Shown here: positions 1 through 10,098 of the stretch, in pieces
Layout: each line of letters opens with the position of its first letter
Numbering within the stretch: position 1 is the stretch's first letter
DNA from: Clonostachys chloroleuca
Lineage: Eukaryota; Ascomycota; Sordariomycetes; Hypocreales; Bionectriaceae
Assembly: GCA_037952775.1 (NCBI GenBank)
Contig: JBANAY010000001.1
Location: 5,518,001 to 5,582,000 of the forward strand
Reading direction: 5' to 3'
DNA: 64,000 bases
Position numbers and translations under genes: made by a program
Notes under the pieces: model-generated
Told to the model about the DNA's origin: nothing
The model's database searches: none
Seen by the model: the letters and a program-made list of their open reading frames with translations, nothing else

Positions 1-1
1 G

Positions 2-184
2 GGCCCAATTTACGTTAGCTATGAGGCTGCCAACGAGGAGGAAGAGGAGTATCTGTTGGACGCGGTGGAATACATAGATCGCTACGTGAAGCGATTTCCA
101 TCTGATAGGAGCCAAATACGTCAGATCATGGTTGAGACAGCGAGGTTGATGACGGGGCGCGCATCTCAGCCGAATTTAGGATAA
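2..184 (+). CDS. C-terminal end of an unidentified protein (5' end outside window)
   Basis: An open frame runs from base 2 to a TAA stop at 182-184 and gives 60 residues. It contains a run of five glutamates followed by a helical-looking segment with alternating charged residues (around Leu-Asp-Ala-Val-Glu-Tyr) and ends Gln-Pro-Asn-Leu-Gly. The upstream part of the gene lies outside the window. I do not recognise the family; the strong acidic/basic alternation suggests an alpha-helical C-terminus. That it is coding rests only on the continuous open frame and sensible composition. Confidence 0.4.
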   Translation, partial: GPIYVSYEAANEEEEEYLLDAVEYIDRYVKRFPSDRSQIRQIMVETARLMTGRASQPNLG

Positions 185-538
185 ATCAAAATACTTGCAC
201 GCAGGGAAGTGTTATCTTGAAGACTTGATAATTAACTGCCAGGAAGATGGTGGATATTGCTTCACTCAGAGGTGTGATTACCAAATAGTATAGGATTCTA
301 TTGTACAGACTCACGAAATTATAAGTTTAATATGAACAAGATGAACTCGAAGTAGCTGGGGTGAACGTTTGTTGGCCCATGATGCCTGCCATAACAGCAT
401 TGAACAAGCTACTCAATTCCTATCCAACACATGCCAATTTTTACAAATGGTGTCTCAGCCCCTGCGTGCCATCTTAGGCTATTCTTGGTCGCCCACTCAG
501 TCTTTGCAAAGATGTCTATATTTTCCTCAACGGGCAAA
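185..538. other. Intergenic, no recognised feature
   Basis: This is the spacer between the stop of the left-edge gene and the stop of the lectin ORF on the opposite strand (converging genes). Short overlapping ORFs on both strands here look like chance shadows. No terminator or repeat was recognised. Confidence 0.4.
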
Positions 539-1162
539 TCAATGTGGTTGATAGCACCAAATGCCTTGGGGTCTTTGCTGAAGCTCCCGCGGGTACCACG
601 GATGGTCAGCCACGCCGTCATTCCTACTGAAAACACTATCGTGGTTGGCCCGGACCGTCTTGCCGTCAAACTCGGCCGGCCAGGCCAGCCATGCAACCCG
701 CGCGGCGTCCAACTCTCGGTCTGACCAGGTGTCGATGTGTATCGTCATCCCGTCCGACGTGATGTTTTCAATCCAGATCCAGATGCTGCGATGGCCGTTT
801 GGTATGAATAGCTTGGTGAACCAGGCGCAGATCTTGGGTGGCGTCTTGAAAGGCTTCTCGAAATTGACCTTGATGGTTGCGTTTTGACGGGGTGCCCTGC
901 CGCCCGGGTGATCAGAGGCGTCGACGAAGTCATGCTGGAAGGGGGTCTTTCCGTTGGGAAGAACTAAGACTTTGGCCTCGGTGTTACTTGCTTGGTGTAG
1001 GAAGGACTTCAAAGAAAGGGTGAACCCGGTCTCTGATAACGACGAAAGGCTCAGGGCTACACGTGGAGCATTGCCTGCTCTGGCTTGGATCGCACGGAAG
1101 CCGTAGAGCGCTGTAGGGACTATAGGCAGAGGCTTTTCGAAGCGGTGTTCCAGGTTGGCCAT
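539..1162 (-). CDS. H-type lectin-domain protein, possibly the detached C-terminal part of the adjacent MACPF gene
   Basis: This single open frame encodes 207 residues from the ATG at 1162. Residues about 95-175 fit the H-type lectin fold (Helix pomatia agglutinin family): a beta-strand-rich stretch with FEKPFKTPP, then WIWIENIT, then DTWSDRELDAARVAWLAWPA. The N-terminal 90 residues (MANLEHRFEKPLPI...) are also strand-rich and may be a second, weaker copy. No signal peptide is visible. The translation of the same frame upstream of the ATG continues with family-like residues (GWQEYEAGRM) until a TGA, so the real domain probably starts earlier and the ORF may have been separated from the MACPF gene that ends at 1219 on the same strand. 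H-type lectins bind N-acetylgalactosamine-type sugars; the ligand here is unknown. Confidence 0.55.
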   Translation of the reverse strand: MANLEHRFEKPLPIVPTALYGFRAIQARAGNAPRVALSLSSLSETGFTLSLKSFLHQASNTEAKVLVLPNGKTPFQHDFVDASDHPGGRAPRQNATIKVNFEKPFKTPPKICAWFTKLFIPNGHRSIWIWIENITSDGMTIHIDTWSDRELDAARVAWLAWPAEFDGKTVRANHDSVFSRNDGVADHPWYPRELQQRPQGIWCYQPH

Positions 1163-1218
1163 CCTGCCGGCTTCGTATTCTTGCCAGCCGAGACGTCACG
1201 ACGACTCAAGTAGAAGGA

Positions 1219-3968
1219 CTAGGGTTCAGTAACGATGGTGGAAGGGTCAACATCCTCGGACTCTCCGACAGCACTTGCAGTATCCTGTAATCGAGTAAGT
1301 TAGATTATACATAGAGTAACATTAGAAAATCTGATGAACTGACCTCGTTGTTGCCCCAGATTGGAGCTAGACGATAGATACCGCTCTGTGGGTTGATTTG
1401 TGAGGATGTGATGGCGTGACCCCAAAAGCCCTTGATATGACCGTTGGTAAGAATAGGATCAAAATGGGTCATCTTGAGATCCACAAATGCTCTTCCACTT
1501 CTGATACCTTTCCCATCGGCTGGTGGCGGCGTCCAGTCTTTGGCATTCCCTTCCAGGTCGGGACCACGGTTCGTGTACAAGCGAACGGCCGTCACCCTGG
1601 TCACTGCATTCTCCTCGTCCTGAACACGACCCGTCTCAACCGAGCACGCAATGATCTTTTCGCCATCCTCAGGAAGCACTATAAGAGTAACCTTGCGCTC
1701 CCCTCCAGGTGTACCTACGGCGGCCAGAAGACCATTCGAGTACCGCACCGAAACTGCCGACACAACACCATTATGAAGTTCAACAGTGATCGTCCGCAGA
1801 CTGAACTCGGGCTTGACGAAATCCAAGTTGCAGAACAACCTGCCCTGAAAGGTCCCCACCATAGGAGCCAACCTCTGAAACTGGCCGACATCAGGGCGAT
1901 CGGCCGCATAGCTATCCGCCTTGGCAAGTTCGACCTCAGTTACCCCATCACCCTCCGCCGGCTCTATCAACTTGGGAAAAGAAACATCGTCACCAAATAT
2001 CTTCAGATGCGGCAGCTTTTTCCTTCAACTTCATGACGGGGAGCCGCTCCCGAAAGGCAATGGGGCTCTGGTACATCTCGCCGCGCGGCTCGTCCGCCGC
2101 AAGGCCGGGCTTCTTCTCGCTCTCGTCCACCTCCTTGACGATCTTGATCATCTGGAAGCGGCAGGCTCGACGAGCGAGGTCTAGGCCATTGATGGTCGCT
2201 GGGAAGCAGCTCTCGTCGTTGGTCTTGGAGAGGGTTTCAGTGGTAGAGAAGACTGGGACTTCAGGCCACTCGACGAACTTTTTCGTGCCGGCTTGGATGT
2301 CGAAGAGTTGCGTACCCAAATTACGGTAGATCTACAAAGTTTAGCGCCAATGATAGCAGTTGAAAGGAAGAGAAGACCGGACTGACATTCTTGTAGTCCA
2401 TGTAGGCGTCAAGCAGGGAGCTGGTGTAGATCGCCGCATTTTCATAGTACATTGGGCTAAGAGCGGCTGGTTTGAGAGCCATGAAGCTACGCAACGCTTC
2501 GTACTTGGTAAGAATCGCACTGCCGTTGATAGTTAGCCAAGCATCTTCCACAGTAGGATAAGTAGCATGAATGAAACATACTAAGTCCGTTGAGGTGTGT
2601 TGGCAACCAAATCAGGGAACTTGGCTGCCGTCGGCATCAGAGTCTCGATTCTCCAGGGTTCGTTCACTACAACAAGTAAACTGGTCAGTTTCTCAATCCA
2701 ACAGATCGTTGGGGATGGGGCTTACTTGGCTTGATGTGACCACCGCCAGACCATCCAACCTGAATAGTTGTCTCAGTCTGGGATTCAAAGTTGGATTTGC
2801 TCATCTTGATAGAGGCGTTTGCCTTAATATCAGCCGCACCAACATTGAGGGCAATTTCAGCTCTAAGTCCAAGTTAGAAATCTAGATCCGACTTCTAAGG
2901 TTTCTATCACAGACTCACTCCGCTTTAATGGCTGTGCGCTTATCCTTGTTAATAAATTTCATACTAACAAGAGCATTAAACTCGCCACCCTCGAGGAATC
3001 CAGAGATGTAGGTGTCTCCAAAGACGGATCGAAAGTTGGTCTCATCAACTGATGGGAGGCCCTGGAAGACTAGGGCGTCTTTCATGTTGATGCTCTGGTT
3101 TATCACCTTGACGCTAATGAAGAAATTGAGATCGCTCTCCTTGAACTTATCGGAATCCACGAAGGAACCCTTTCCAGAGCCACCAATGGCGCCATACTTG
3201 ATAGACAGAGATCCGGAGATGTTCATGTCGTCCGTGATTTCACTAATCTTGTTGACAAAGCGAGAACTGTAGGATACTATTTGACTGGGACCCCGCTGCG
3301 AGAGCTCTCGCCTGGAGCTGCGCATTTTCGACTTCATACCATTGCCGGCGGTCTTGATGCGCGCCAGGCGCATACGCTTCTTTTCGAGGAGCAGAGTATC
3401 TCGCTTTGTCTCAGCACTGTTCGAATCCGAGGTCTCCTCGATTGAGTTTTCCAACTTGGCAATATCCTCAACAAGCTTGCTGACGGTTTTGACATCCTGG
3501 TTGATTTGAATCGCCACGCTGTCCAGAAGTGTCGGAGGCTTGGGCCCTTCAATGGCCTTCGTCTCTGGGGGTTGTGTAGAAGTATCTTCAGCGGCTAGTG
3601 CCACAGGGTTCGATGTTGGAAGAGGAAGTGAAAGAGGTGCCGGCGGTTCATAGTACTCTTCTTGATCGTCTTCTTCATTGGCCCGAACACCAATGGCGTA
3701 ACGAAGCTCCCTCATCGTGAAGCCATCATTGGTAACCGAGTTGTCAACGCGGTCGGGGTCTATCACAACCGCATCGTCAATGCATATTTGTTGAGTGAAT
3801 GAATTAAAGCTAGACTGTCAACATGTTTCTTCTGCAGAACTGAGTTGGGATTTATTTACCCCTGCCCTGGAAGGAACCGTCAGTAGACTCTTCTCAACAT
3901 AATTCCCGTTTTTAGAACAACTCACCAAGGCGCATGCCATTGTTATGCGGGGCAAGGAGGAGAGACAT
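1219..3968 (-). pseudogene. MACPF (perforin)-like protein with jacalin-like lectin region; multi-exon, reading frame broken once
   Basis: The minus-strand model starts at 3968. Its exons are 3968-3926, 3866-3860, 3809-2919, 2862-2726, 2666-2582, 2519-2387, 2331-1344 and 1284-1219, and phases agree at every junction. The N-terminal half shows a long linker with a coiled-coil-like charged segment (around 3400-3500) and then a MACPF-type signature near 3000 (FGDTYISGFLEGGEF), typical of fungal and animal pore-forming proteins. The frame changes at the T-run 2017-2021 (plus strand) inside the large exon; before it the frame ends at a TGA at 1990, after it a second frame stays open for more than 600 bases. 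That second part is beta-rich and ends with a GFWGH...GIYRLAPIWG-type pattern that resembles jacalin-like lectin domains. The break may be real or a sequencing error. No signal peptide is seen. Family membership suggests membrane pore formation after sugar binding; target and activity are unknown. Confidence 0.6.
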
Positions 3969-4254
3969 GATTGCGATTGTGCTATGGGTGATTCTGCCTT
4001 CCTAGCGTGATGAAGTGAAGATCAATTGATATGTATTGGAAAAAGCCAAGGCTAGATATATTAGATCCATTCTATACGAAGTATAGCCAATAACAAAGAC
4101 TGAGGAAACGCCCTTGCCGGACGGGCCTTGAAGGCGTCTAACCATCCGCAGACAGGTATTGCCAATAGCGCAACAATAACCTTACGATGTGTATCCTCGC
4201 CCCGTCCAGCTATCGATCTTAGCTGTCACCAGACTAGAGCTAACGTAGAAACAT

Positions 4255-5124
4255 CTATAAGGCAATAATCGGCCAATATCTCACCTGTCGTAAGCACTCG
4301 ACAGGCACTAACAAGAGCTCCACGACAACCGCCCTGATGCACAGCTGAGCACATTGCCGTGGAGTCATCAACTTGCCCTCCCCCACACCAACCTCTTTCA
4401 ACACCTTGGCCAACTCATCCTCCAGAGCCTGGGCCCGCCTGTGGATCCCTCTGCCTTGGTCGATTGCGGCCCGGAAGCTTGGCGTCCCCATGCGAACAGT
4501 CTTTGCGACGAGGAGCTGTTCGATTGTTGAGTATGCGCTAATGCGGACTTCTGCATTCTGCTCCGTGCTGGTTGAGGACATTGACCATTGCTCTTCATGT
4601 GTGGTAAGCCAGGTCTCGACGCGGATCTGAACTCTCTTCGTCTCAGTCTCGCTTCGGTTGCTTGAGTCTGTGCTGAAAAGTGCCGAGGCGTCTCCGCCAA
4701 TCTGATAGCCGCCGACGTAGTAGTCCTCATAGACGGCTTTGAACTCATCCACGCCTTGCTTGTAGAGTATTCTGAACGCGTCGGCAGATAGCTCTGGGGG
4801 GCGCACAAGGGCCACCGAGCCAGCCCGGTAGCTGGTGGTGACGGACGCCTTGTTCGAGTCCCTGTTCTCCATGACATCTTTGTCGTAATGCATAGGGACA
4901 CTGGCCTCAAGGACGACCATATCGACCCCCGCACCCACGCCCACACTCAGATGGTCTGTAGACGCAGAGGAGCTCACGGCCTCGGATGACCTGAAGCTCG
5001 CGCTGCAGTCAAATCCGGCAAAGTGGACCGGAGCTGAATCGAGAGAAGCTGAATCAAAGGCTGACTGTGGGGCGAATGGGTTGCCATCAGTGATTCTAGA
5101 GCGAAAGAACATCCCTAGGGGCAT
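4255..5124 (-). CDS. Second MACPF-like protein, 5' end unresolved
   Basis: The open frame of 289 residues from 5124 lies upstream of, and on the same strand as, the first MACPF gene. The key pattern is residues about 130-150, YEDYYVGGYQIGGDASALFS, which corresponds to the conserved glycine-rich stretch of MACPF domains. The start MPLGMFF is preceded in frame by Ala-Arg-Pro and a splice-acceptor-like CAG at about 5134, so exon 1 probably lies further upstream. A coding-looking stretch begins with ATG at 5274 and ends at a GT near 5176, but it does not join in phase with the acceptors I can see. The 3' end may also continue: a GTGAGA donor lies near 4281. It carries no lectin module that I can see. 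A role as a pore-forming partner of the neighbouring gene is inference. Confidence 0.5.
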   Translation of the reverse strand: MPLGMFFRSRITDGNPFAPQSAFDSASLDSAPVHFAGFDCSASFRSSEAVSSSASTDHLSVGVGAGVDMVVLEASVPMHYDKDVMENRDSNKASVTTSYRAGSVALVRPPELSADAFRILYKQGVDEFKAVYEDYYVGGYQIGGDASALFSTDSSNRSETETKRVQIRVETWLTTHEEQWSMSSTSTEQNAEVRISAYSTIEQLLVAKTVRMGTPSFRAAIDQGRGIHRRAQALEDELAKVLKEVGVGEGKLMTPRQCAQLCIRAVVVELLLVPVECLRQVRYWPIIAL

Positions 5125-5289
5125 AGGTCGAGCCTGCTAGGGGAGGCGAATCGGTGAACGCGTAAGAGCCTGCTACGGTATGCGAGGGATCAGCGGGTCG
5201 AATGAGTCGGGGTCAAGGCTGTCGACCGTCAAGGGTTGGGGCCTAGTGGCATTAGCTGCGTTAGAGAGTGCCATGATCGGTAAAGGAGT

Positions 5290-8200
5290 GCTAAGCCTTT
5301 GCAAATTCTCAGGCTCATGGGCGAGGAGTGCCGGTTTTCAAATGTATGTATGTTGGCGGAGAGGACCAGGAGGTCCAAAAATGGCGAGCGTGTCCGCCAC
5401 TATTTGACGCTATTGAAAATCACATACATTGTATTGATGATTACTACCAGAGCACTGCATGTAATTCTTTTGTAGTTCGTATATCAAGAGGGAGTGTGTT
5501 TATCTCCGAAATATGGCTGGTGACGTCGTTGTTCCCGCCAACCACCATAACCAAGAGCAGAGTGAAAACAATTCTCATCGGCCACACGCACCATGCATAA
5601 CGGAATGCAGGAAGAGCGCTCACAGGAAATAGCTACTGTCTCATTGACTACAGTCACCACGGATAAAGAAGCTCAGACAGAGCGCCCGCAGGCAACACTT
5701 GCTGCACACAGAAGCTCAAAATTGGGAGAGCGTCACTAAACACCCATTGACAGATACTGAGCCGTTCGGGCCCAGCAAGTCTTCTCAGGTCCTAGAATAT
5801 GCGCATTATTATCATGAGCCGTATGTTCTGAACGCCAGACGTCTTTGAATTTGAATCACATCCAACGAAGCAGATATTGACTCACGCCGCGGTAGAGAAT
5901 CGTTTTCGACGCAAACGCTTACTCTAGAGCCCCCTTCTGCCGAATCCGGTCTCCTCTTTAAATAACCACAATGTTCAAATTTGAATATTATCTGCCAAAG
6001 AAGCATTCTGTTGCTAGAAACTGGGTCAACCGTTCGGTCGTCTTGGGATAAGAGCTTCAAAGATTACGCGGAGAGATCAGATGGGCCGAGGAGAACAAAT
6101 TCCAAGCCATTGGATCTGTTCCTGAAGCGGAAGCTGGACAACAAGGTCGTTGCTCTTAATTTGGCTACAGGTTCTTCGGGATCGCACTGAGACTCCAAGG
6201 ATATGTATAACTTGCGATGTGTTTTATTTGTCCCGCCTGCGCCTGGAAAGTATCATTGGGCCTCAATATAAGGATGCAGCCAAACTCTTTTATGAAGGGG
6301 TGAAAGAATGTTAGAGTAAGGTTATTGAACCCAATGCCATTATTCACTCGCTGACTTTGAGTTGGTCATAGTTATGCGCCGTTTCCTCAATGAAATCAGC
6401 ATACCCACACCCGACAAACTCTTCAAATTCAAGGCCGGGGCCCATATGTCATGGTACCTTCTGAGCCCTTGGTTTTCCTTCTTTATAGCATTAAGAGATC
6501 TACTCACGAGGGGCAAAACCTAAGAAAATGAAAGACGAAGTCTCACTAGACGTGACCAACGATAAGGATGAAAAAAGTTGGAGAACATGTCTGAGCAACT
6601 GCTCCATCCTTCATGGAGGTGGTCCTGGTATTGTATTCGATTCTTTGCAATAAGAAGGATGAAATGCGCAGCCAAGTTTACCACAAGTGGCGTCCGCGTC
6701 TAGGTTTTTGTTGGCTCATTTTCTTGCATGCTCATTTTACATTAGCACTCCTGGCCGTTACAAGCCTACGGTCAACATTTGCTCCACCAACTGCACTATC
6801 GAAGACGATGGATACGTTTATAGCCGTGGGGGCAACTCCGACAGAAGTCCCTACGGTCATATACCTATTATTCGCTACGAGGTTAGGAGATTCGCCTTCA
6901 TACTTTGAAATGTCTATTTGCAGGATTCTTACAATGCGGTCTATCAAACAGGCAAAGCAAATGCAGTTGGACCACCAGGACCCCAATCCACAAATCTTTG
7001 CTGAACTGTTGTCAGCCGCGATCGAAAACATGGGATATTTGAAAATATTGGACCAACGCAACCGATACCATCCTACCCGTTGAACTCACCAACACCTTTC
7101 CTTACACCTTGAAATATCTGGTAGACAACGGATCACCGTATCACGATGTTGGTCTCACTTCTTTGCTTTTCTTTTCCTTTCTCTCCAACGCGATTCCGCG
7201 ACTATTGATCAACTTATTATATAGTCATTTGTCATAGGTATCGTTCATTACAAGATGACCATCTACACAGCTCGTTTCCCTACACCGTATCTCAAGTGGG
7301 TGACGGGTGGCTATAACAGCAGTCTTGAGTGTAAGAAAGACTGCTTGATTTTGCAGAAGTCGTCCACAGGATACGATCTCTCCAACCCTACGGATAGACA
7401 GGAAGCTGTTCGTGACGTGCTAATAAAATGCTCATTCTTATATTTTATAGCACCTTATTTTTGACATTCATTGTCACCGTGATGAAGCTATTCTAGTTGG
7501 ATATCTCCGAAGTGCTCACTGTACAGCCCCCCTCCCCGCCCCAAAGTAGGTGATTATTATATGCTACATTATAGAGATTCCCATAAAAAGTTCGACAGAC
7601 TCTGTTTTTTGTTGTCTAGAACGCCAGGTTTTAAAGAAATACTGAGCGAGATAAATGTCGTAGCGAAAAGGTTTCTTCCACTGGAATATAACCTACCCTA
7701 AATATCTACAACGCAACTTATCTATTGAGAATATCCATATCAAAATTGCAATTCATATTTACCTGCTTTGTAAGAAACTATTTTCAACTAAGTCAAGAAT
7801 GATTGAAGTCCAAGATGATGAAGTTGAGACTAATTATCACAACTATTTAATGAGATTAACTCTTTCAGTTCATTTTTATGATTCTTTCACGCTCTATTTA
7901 TGTTTTCTTTAATCTACAGAGACTAAGTCATTTCTCAATCTGAATTTATATTCATCACGTGCGATACCTCGCTCTGCTCACGAGTCGTTATGATACACTC
8001 ATGAAAAATAGCAAGAGTTTGCGCACTGAGTGTCACATACTTCGGTCAACGTAAGCCTAAGTATGACGGATAACATATTACACGCTAGAGTTATGAAGAT
8101 TGTGCTAGGAGGTAGAGCTACTGCGGATAAGCGATTAAGAATATTTTCATCTAAGCCGTGTTGCTCAGAGGATAGAGCGTTCCTAGAGTCTACCATTAAG

Positions 8201-9300
8201 TGAATTTCATTAAGGTAAGAGAGGGAGAGAAAAGGAACAGCAAGTAAACTGGTCTTAGAAACGGTTGGTTGAAACTGCATAGAAAGCCTGCCGCGCTAAT
8301 AAGATAAACCATCCCCCTCAAGTTAATCAACTATCTTCAGCAAGCATGAGTCGTTGGTGTTTCTACCTGTTCCAAGCTCGAGATCATGTCAAGATGCGTT
8401 GTGGCTAGACAAATGGTAATCGGGCAATTGCGGCTCCGAATCAAAGAACAGCAAGCCGAAAGTTAGATGATCAGACCCGACCCAAACAAAGGGCGACTCC
8501 AGTTAGTTAGGCCATCTGCTTACCTTGGCTTCTAACACAATCTCCTGGTTATGACATAGATCTCACCGCAGTCCGCCGCCGACAGTGGTGGCGATCTATA
8601 ACTAGGCCCTTTGGGGGCAATCAGTCATCTAATAAGGCAAGTCGGTTTTGGGGAAATCCCTGCTGTCTCTGGCATATCATTCCCGACTTTGGTCCAGACT
8701 CTCGGTCTGGATTCTATGTCAGGTAGGTAATTTTATCCTATTGAACAGTCCCGATCGTCATGATGCTGGCCCCCAGAATGGTGACGCGAAATGCCACCGT
8801 ATAAGGTATTTCTCAGAAGTCAGTACCCCTGCTGATACCAAGCTGACAGTTGGCCCTTGCTAGTAACAAGATGCAACCCTCAGGGATCACAAACACTAAA
8901 TCCTGACATGAGCAGCTCGAGACTGTTCAAATTAATCAACAAGTAGGTATCTACTTTGTAATATCTACCTAGAGAGAACATATAACGTAGGGCATTTCGT
9001 AATAACCTAGAGCAGTATGAAGCCCTGCATTTTTATATCAAACACATTTTGAGTACATTGGTAGCCTCTCCGCTACATGTAAGACGGTAATTGCCGAGGA
9101 TGACGGTAATAGAATTAGTGAGACGGCATTTGATTTTGAATCTTGGTTGCAGGGAGCAGAGCTCCGCAACAACTGAGCACGGAGCAACGGATAAGTGGGG
9201 GTTGTCTTACTCTCTGCCAGGTCTTGAACCACATAGAAATCCTTCACTCTATTTTGAGCATCCTGTATCTTGCTATATTGAATAGACTCTACTTATAATC
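5290..9300. other. Gene-poor, AT-rich region of about 4 kb
   Basis: No ORF here shows a recognisable domain, coherent splice structure or fungal coding bias. The longest is 156 codons (6613-7083) and shows no family resemblance. Parts near 7700-7960 are strongly AT-rich with few open frames. No complete transposon, terminal repeat or tRNA was recognised. It may hold degraded repeats or unrecognised relics. Confidence 0.4.
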
Positions 9301-9504
9301 AGTTCTTCTCCCGTTTTTTCTTCAATAGTTCTTCAGAATAACCCTCCAAAAAAAAAAATTTAACCTTTTCCTTGAGTCTCAACACTTCATTTCTTTACAA
9401 ATCACCTTTGCCAGCTTAAATTTTGTTTCTCTTTCTGTCATCTCTCTTCTACGACGTTTCTTATTCATCTTTCTATCCCTTTTTCATATTTCCCTACAAT
9501 CAAA
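9301..9504 (+). promoter_or_regulatory. Long pyrimidine-rich leader upstream of the repeat-protein gene
   Basis: About 200 bases ahead of the ATG at 9505 are dominated by T and C, with repeated TTCTT/CTTTC blocks and one A9 run near 9350. Pyrimidine-rich tracts of this kind are typical of the promoter and 5' untranslated region of strongly expressed fungal genes. The start context CAATCAAAATGG is a good fungal initiation context (A at -3, G at +4). The transcription start is not visible directly. Confidence 0.5.
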
Positions 9505-10098
9505 ATGGTCAGCTACAAGCAAGTCAGCCTCGCCGGACTGGTCTGGCTTGGCCTTGCTAGCCAGGGACTGGCCTTGGGAATTGACGAGAACACCAATGAT
9601 CTCACTCTCCTGGAGAGGGCTGATATCGAGGAGATCTACGAGCGCGAGTTTGACGACGAGTTGTTTGAGCGCGAGTTCGATGACGAGTTGTTCGAGCGCG
9701 ACTTTGATGACGAGCTGTACGAGCGAGACTTTGAAGACGCTGAACTTGAGCCCCGAGGAATGGGTGATATGATCTTTGGCAAAGAGAAGACCATAAGCTA
9801 CAACCCAGCAACAAGGCACCAGGTGGCACTCAACCGTGAGAAGCAAGCTCGTGTTAACTATGCCAAGGACCAACTCAACAAGCCTACCCCAGCAGCTAAG
9901 AAGCCTGCATGGAAAGGCAAGCGTGGAATGGGGGATATGATCTTCGGCAAGGAGAAGACCATCAGTTATAACCCAGCAGACAGGTACCAGAAGCAGATTG
10001 ACCGCGAGAAGGCTGCCAAGGCGGCTCGTGTCAAATACGCCAAGGACCAACTCAACAAGCCCACTCCAGCGGCTAAGAAGCCTGCATGGAAGTCTTAG
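9505..10098 (+). CDS. Secreted two-repeat protein with KR site; candidate Kex2-processed peptide precursor
   Basis: This intronless gene encodes 197 residues. Residues 1-24 form a clear signal peptide (hydrophobic core Leu-Ala-Gly-Leu-Val-Trp-Leu). Residues 46-81 are four copies of a 9-residue acidic unit ER(E/D)FDDEL(F/Y). Then come two near-identical modules, about 85-138 and 141-197, each starting GMGDMIFGKEKTISYNPA, with a lysine/arginine-rich middle, and ending KDQLNKPTPAAKKPAWK. The modules are preceded by EPR (82-84) and by the dibasic KR (139-140), as expected if Kex2 releases them. The protein has no cysteines. This layout (signal, acidic pro-region, repeated modules with dibasic spacers) matches fungal Kex2-processed repeat proteins, a group that includes repellent peptides and dikaritin RiPP precursors. 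No UstYa-type or other tailoring gene is next to it, so a RiPP role is not supported by context. Coding status is strong; function is unknown. Confidence 0.8.
   Translation: MVSYKQVSLAGLVWLGLASQGLALGIDENTNDLTLLERADIEEIYEREFDDELFEREFDDELFERDFDDELYERDFEDAELEPRGMGDMIFGKEKTISYNPATRHQVALNREKQARVNYAKDQLNKPTPAAKKPAWKGKRGMGDMIFGKEKTISYNPADRYQKQIDREKAAKAARVKYAKDQLNKPTPAAKKPAWKS

Noticed and set aside
6613..7083. A 156-codon plus-strand ORF in the AT-rich block
   Set aside because: No domain, no codon bias and overlapping open frames; insufficient support for a gene.
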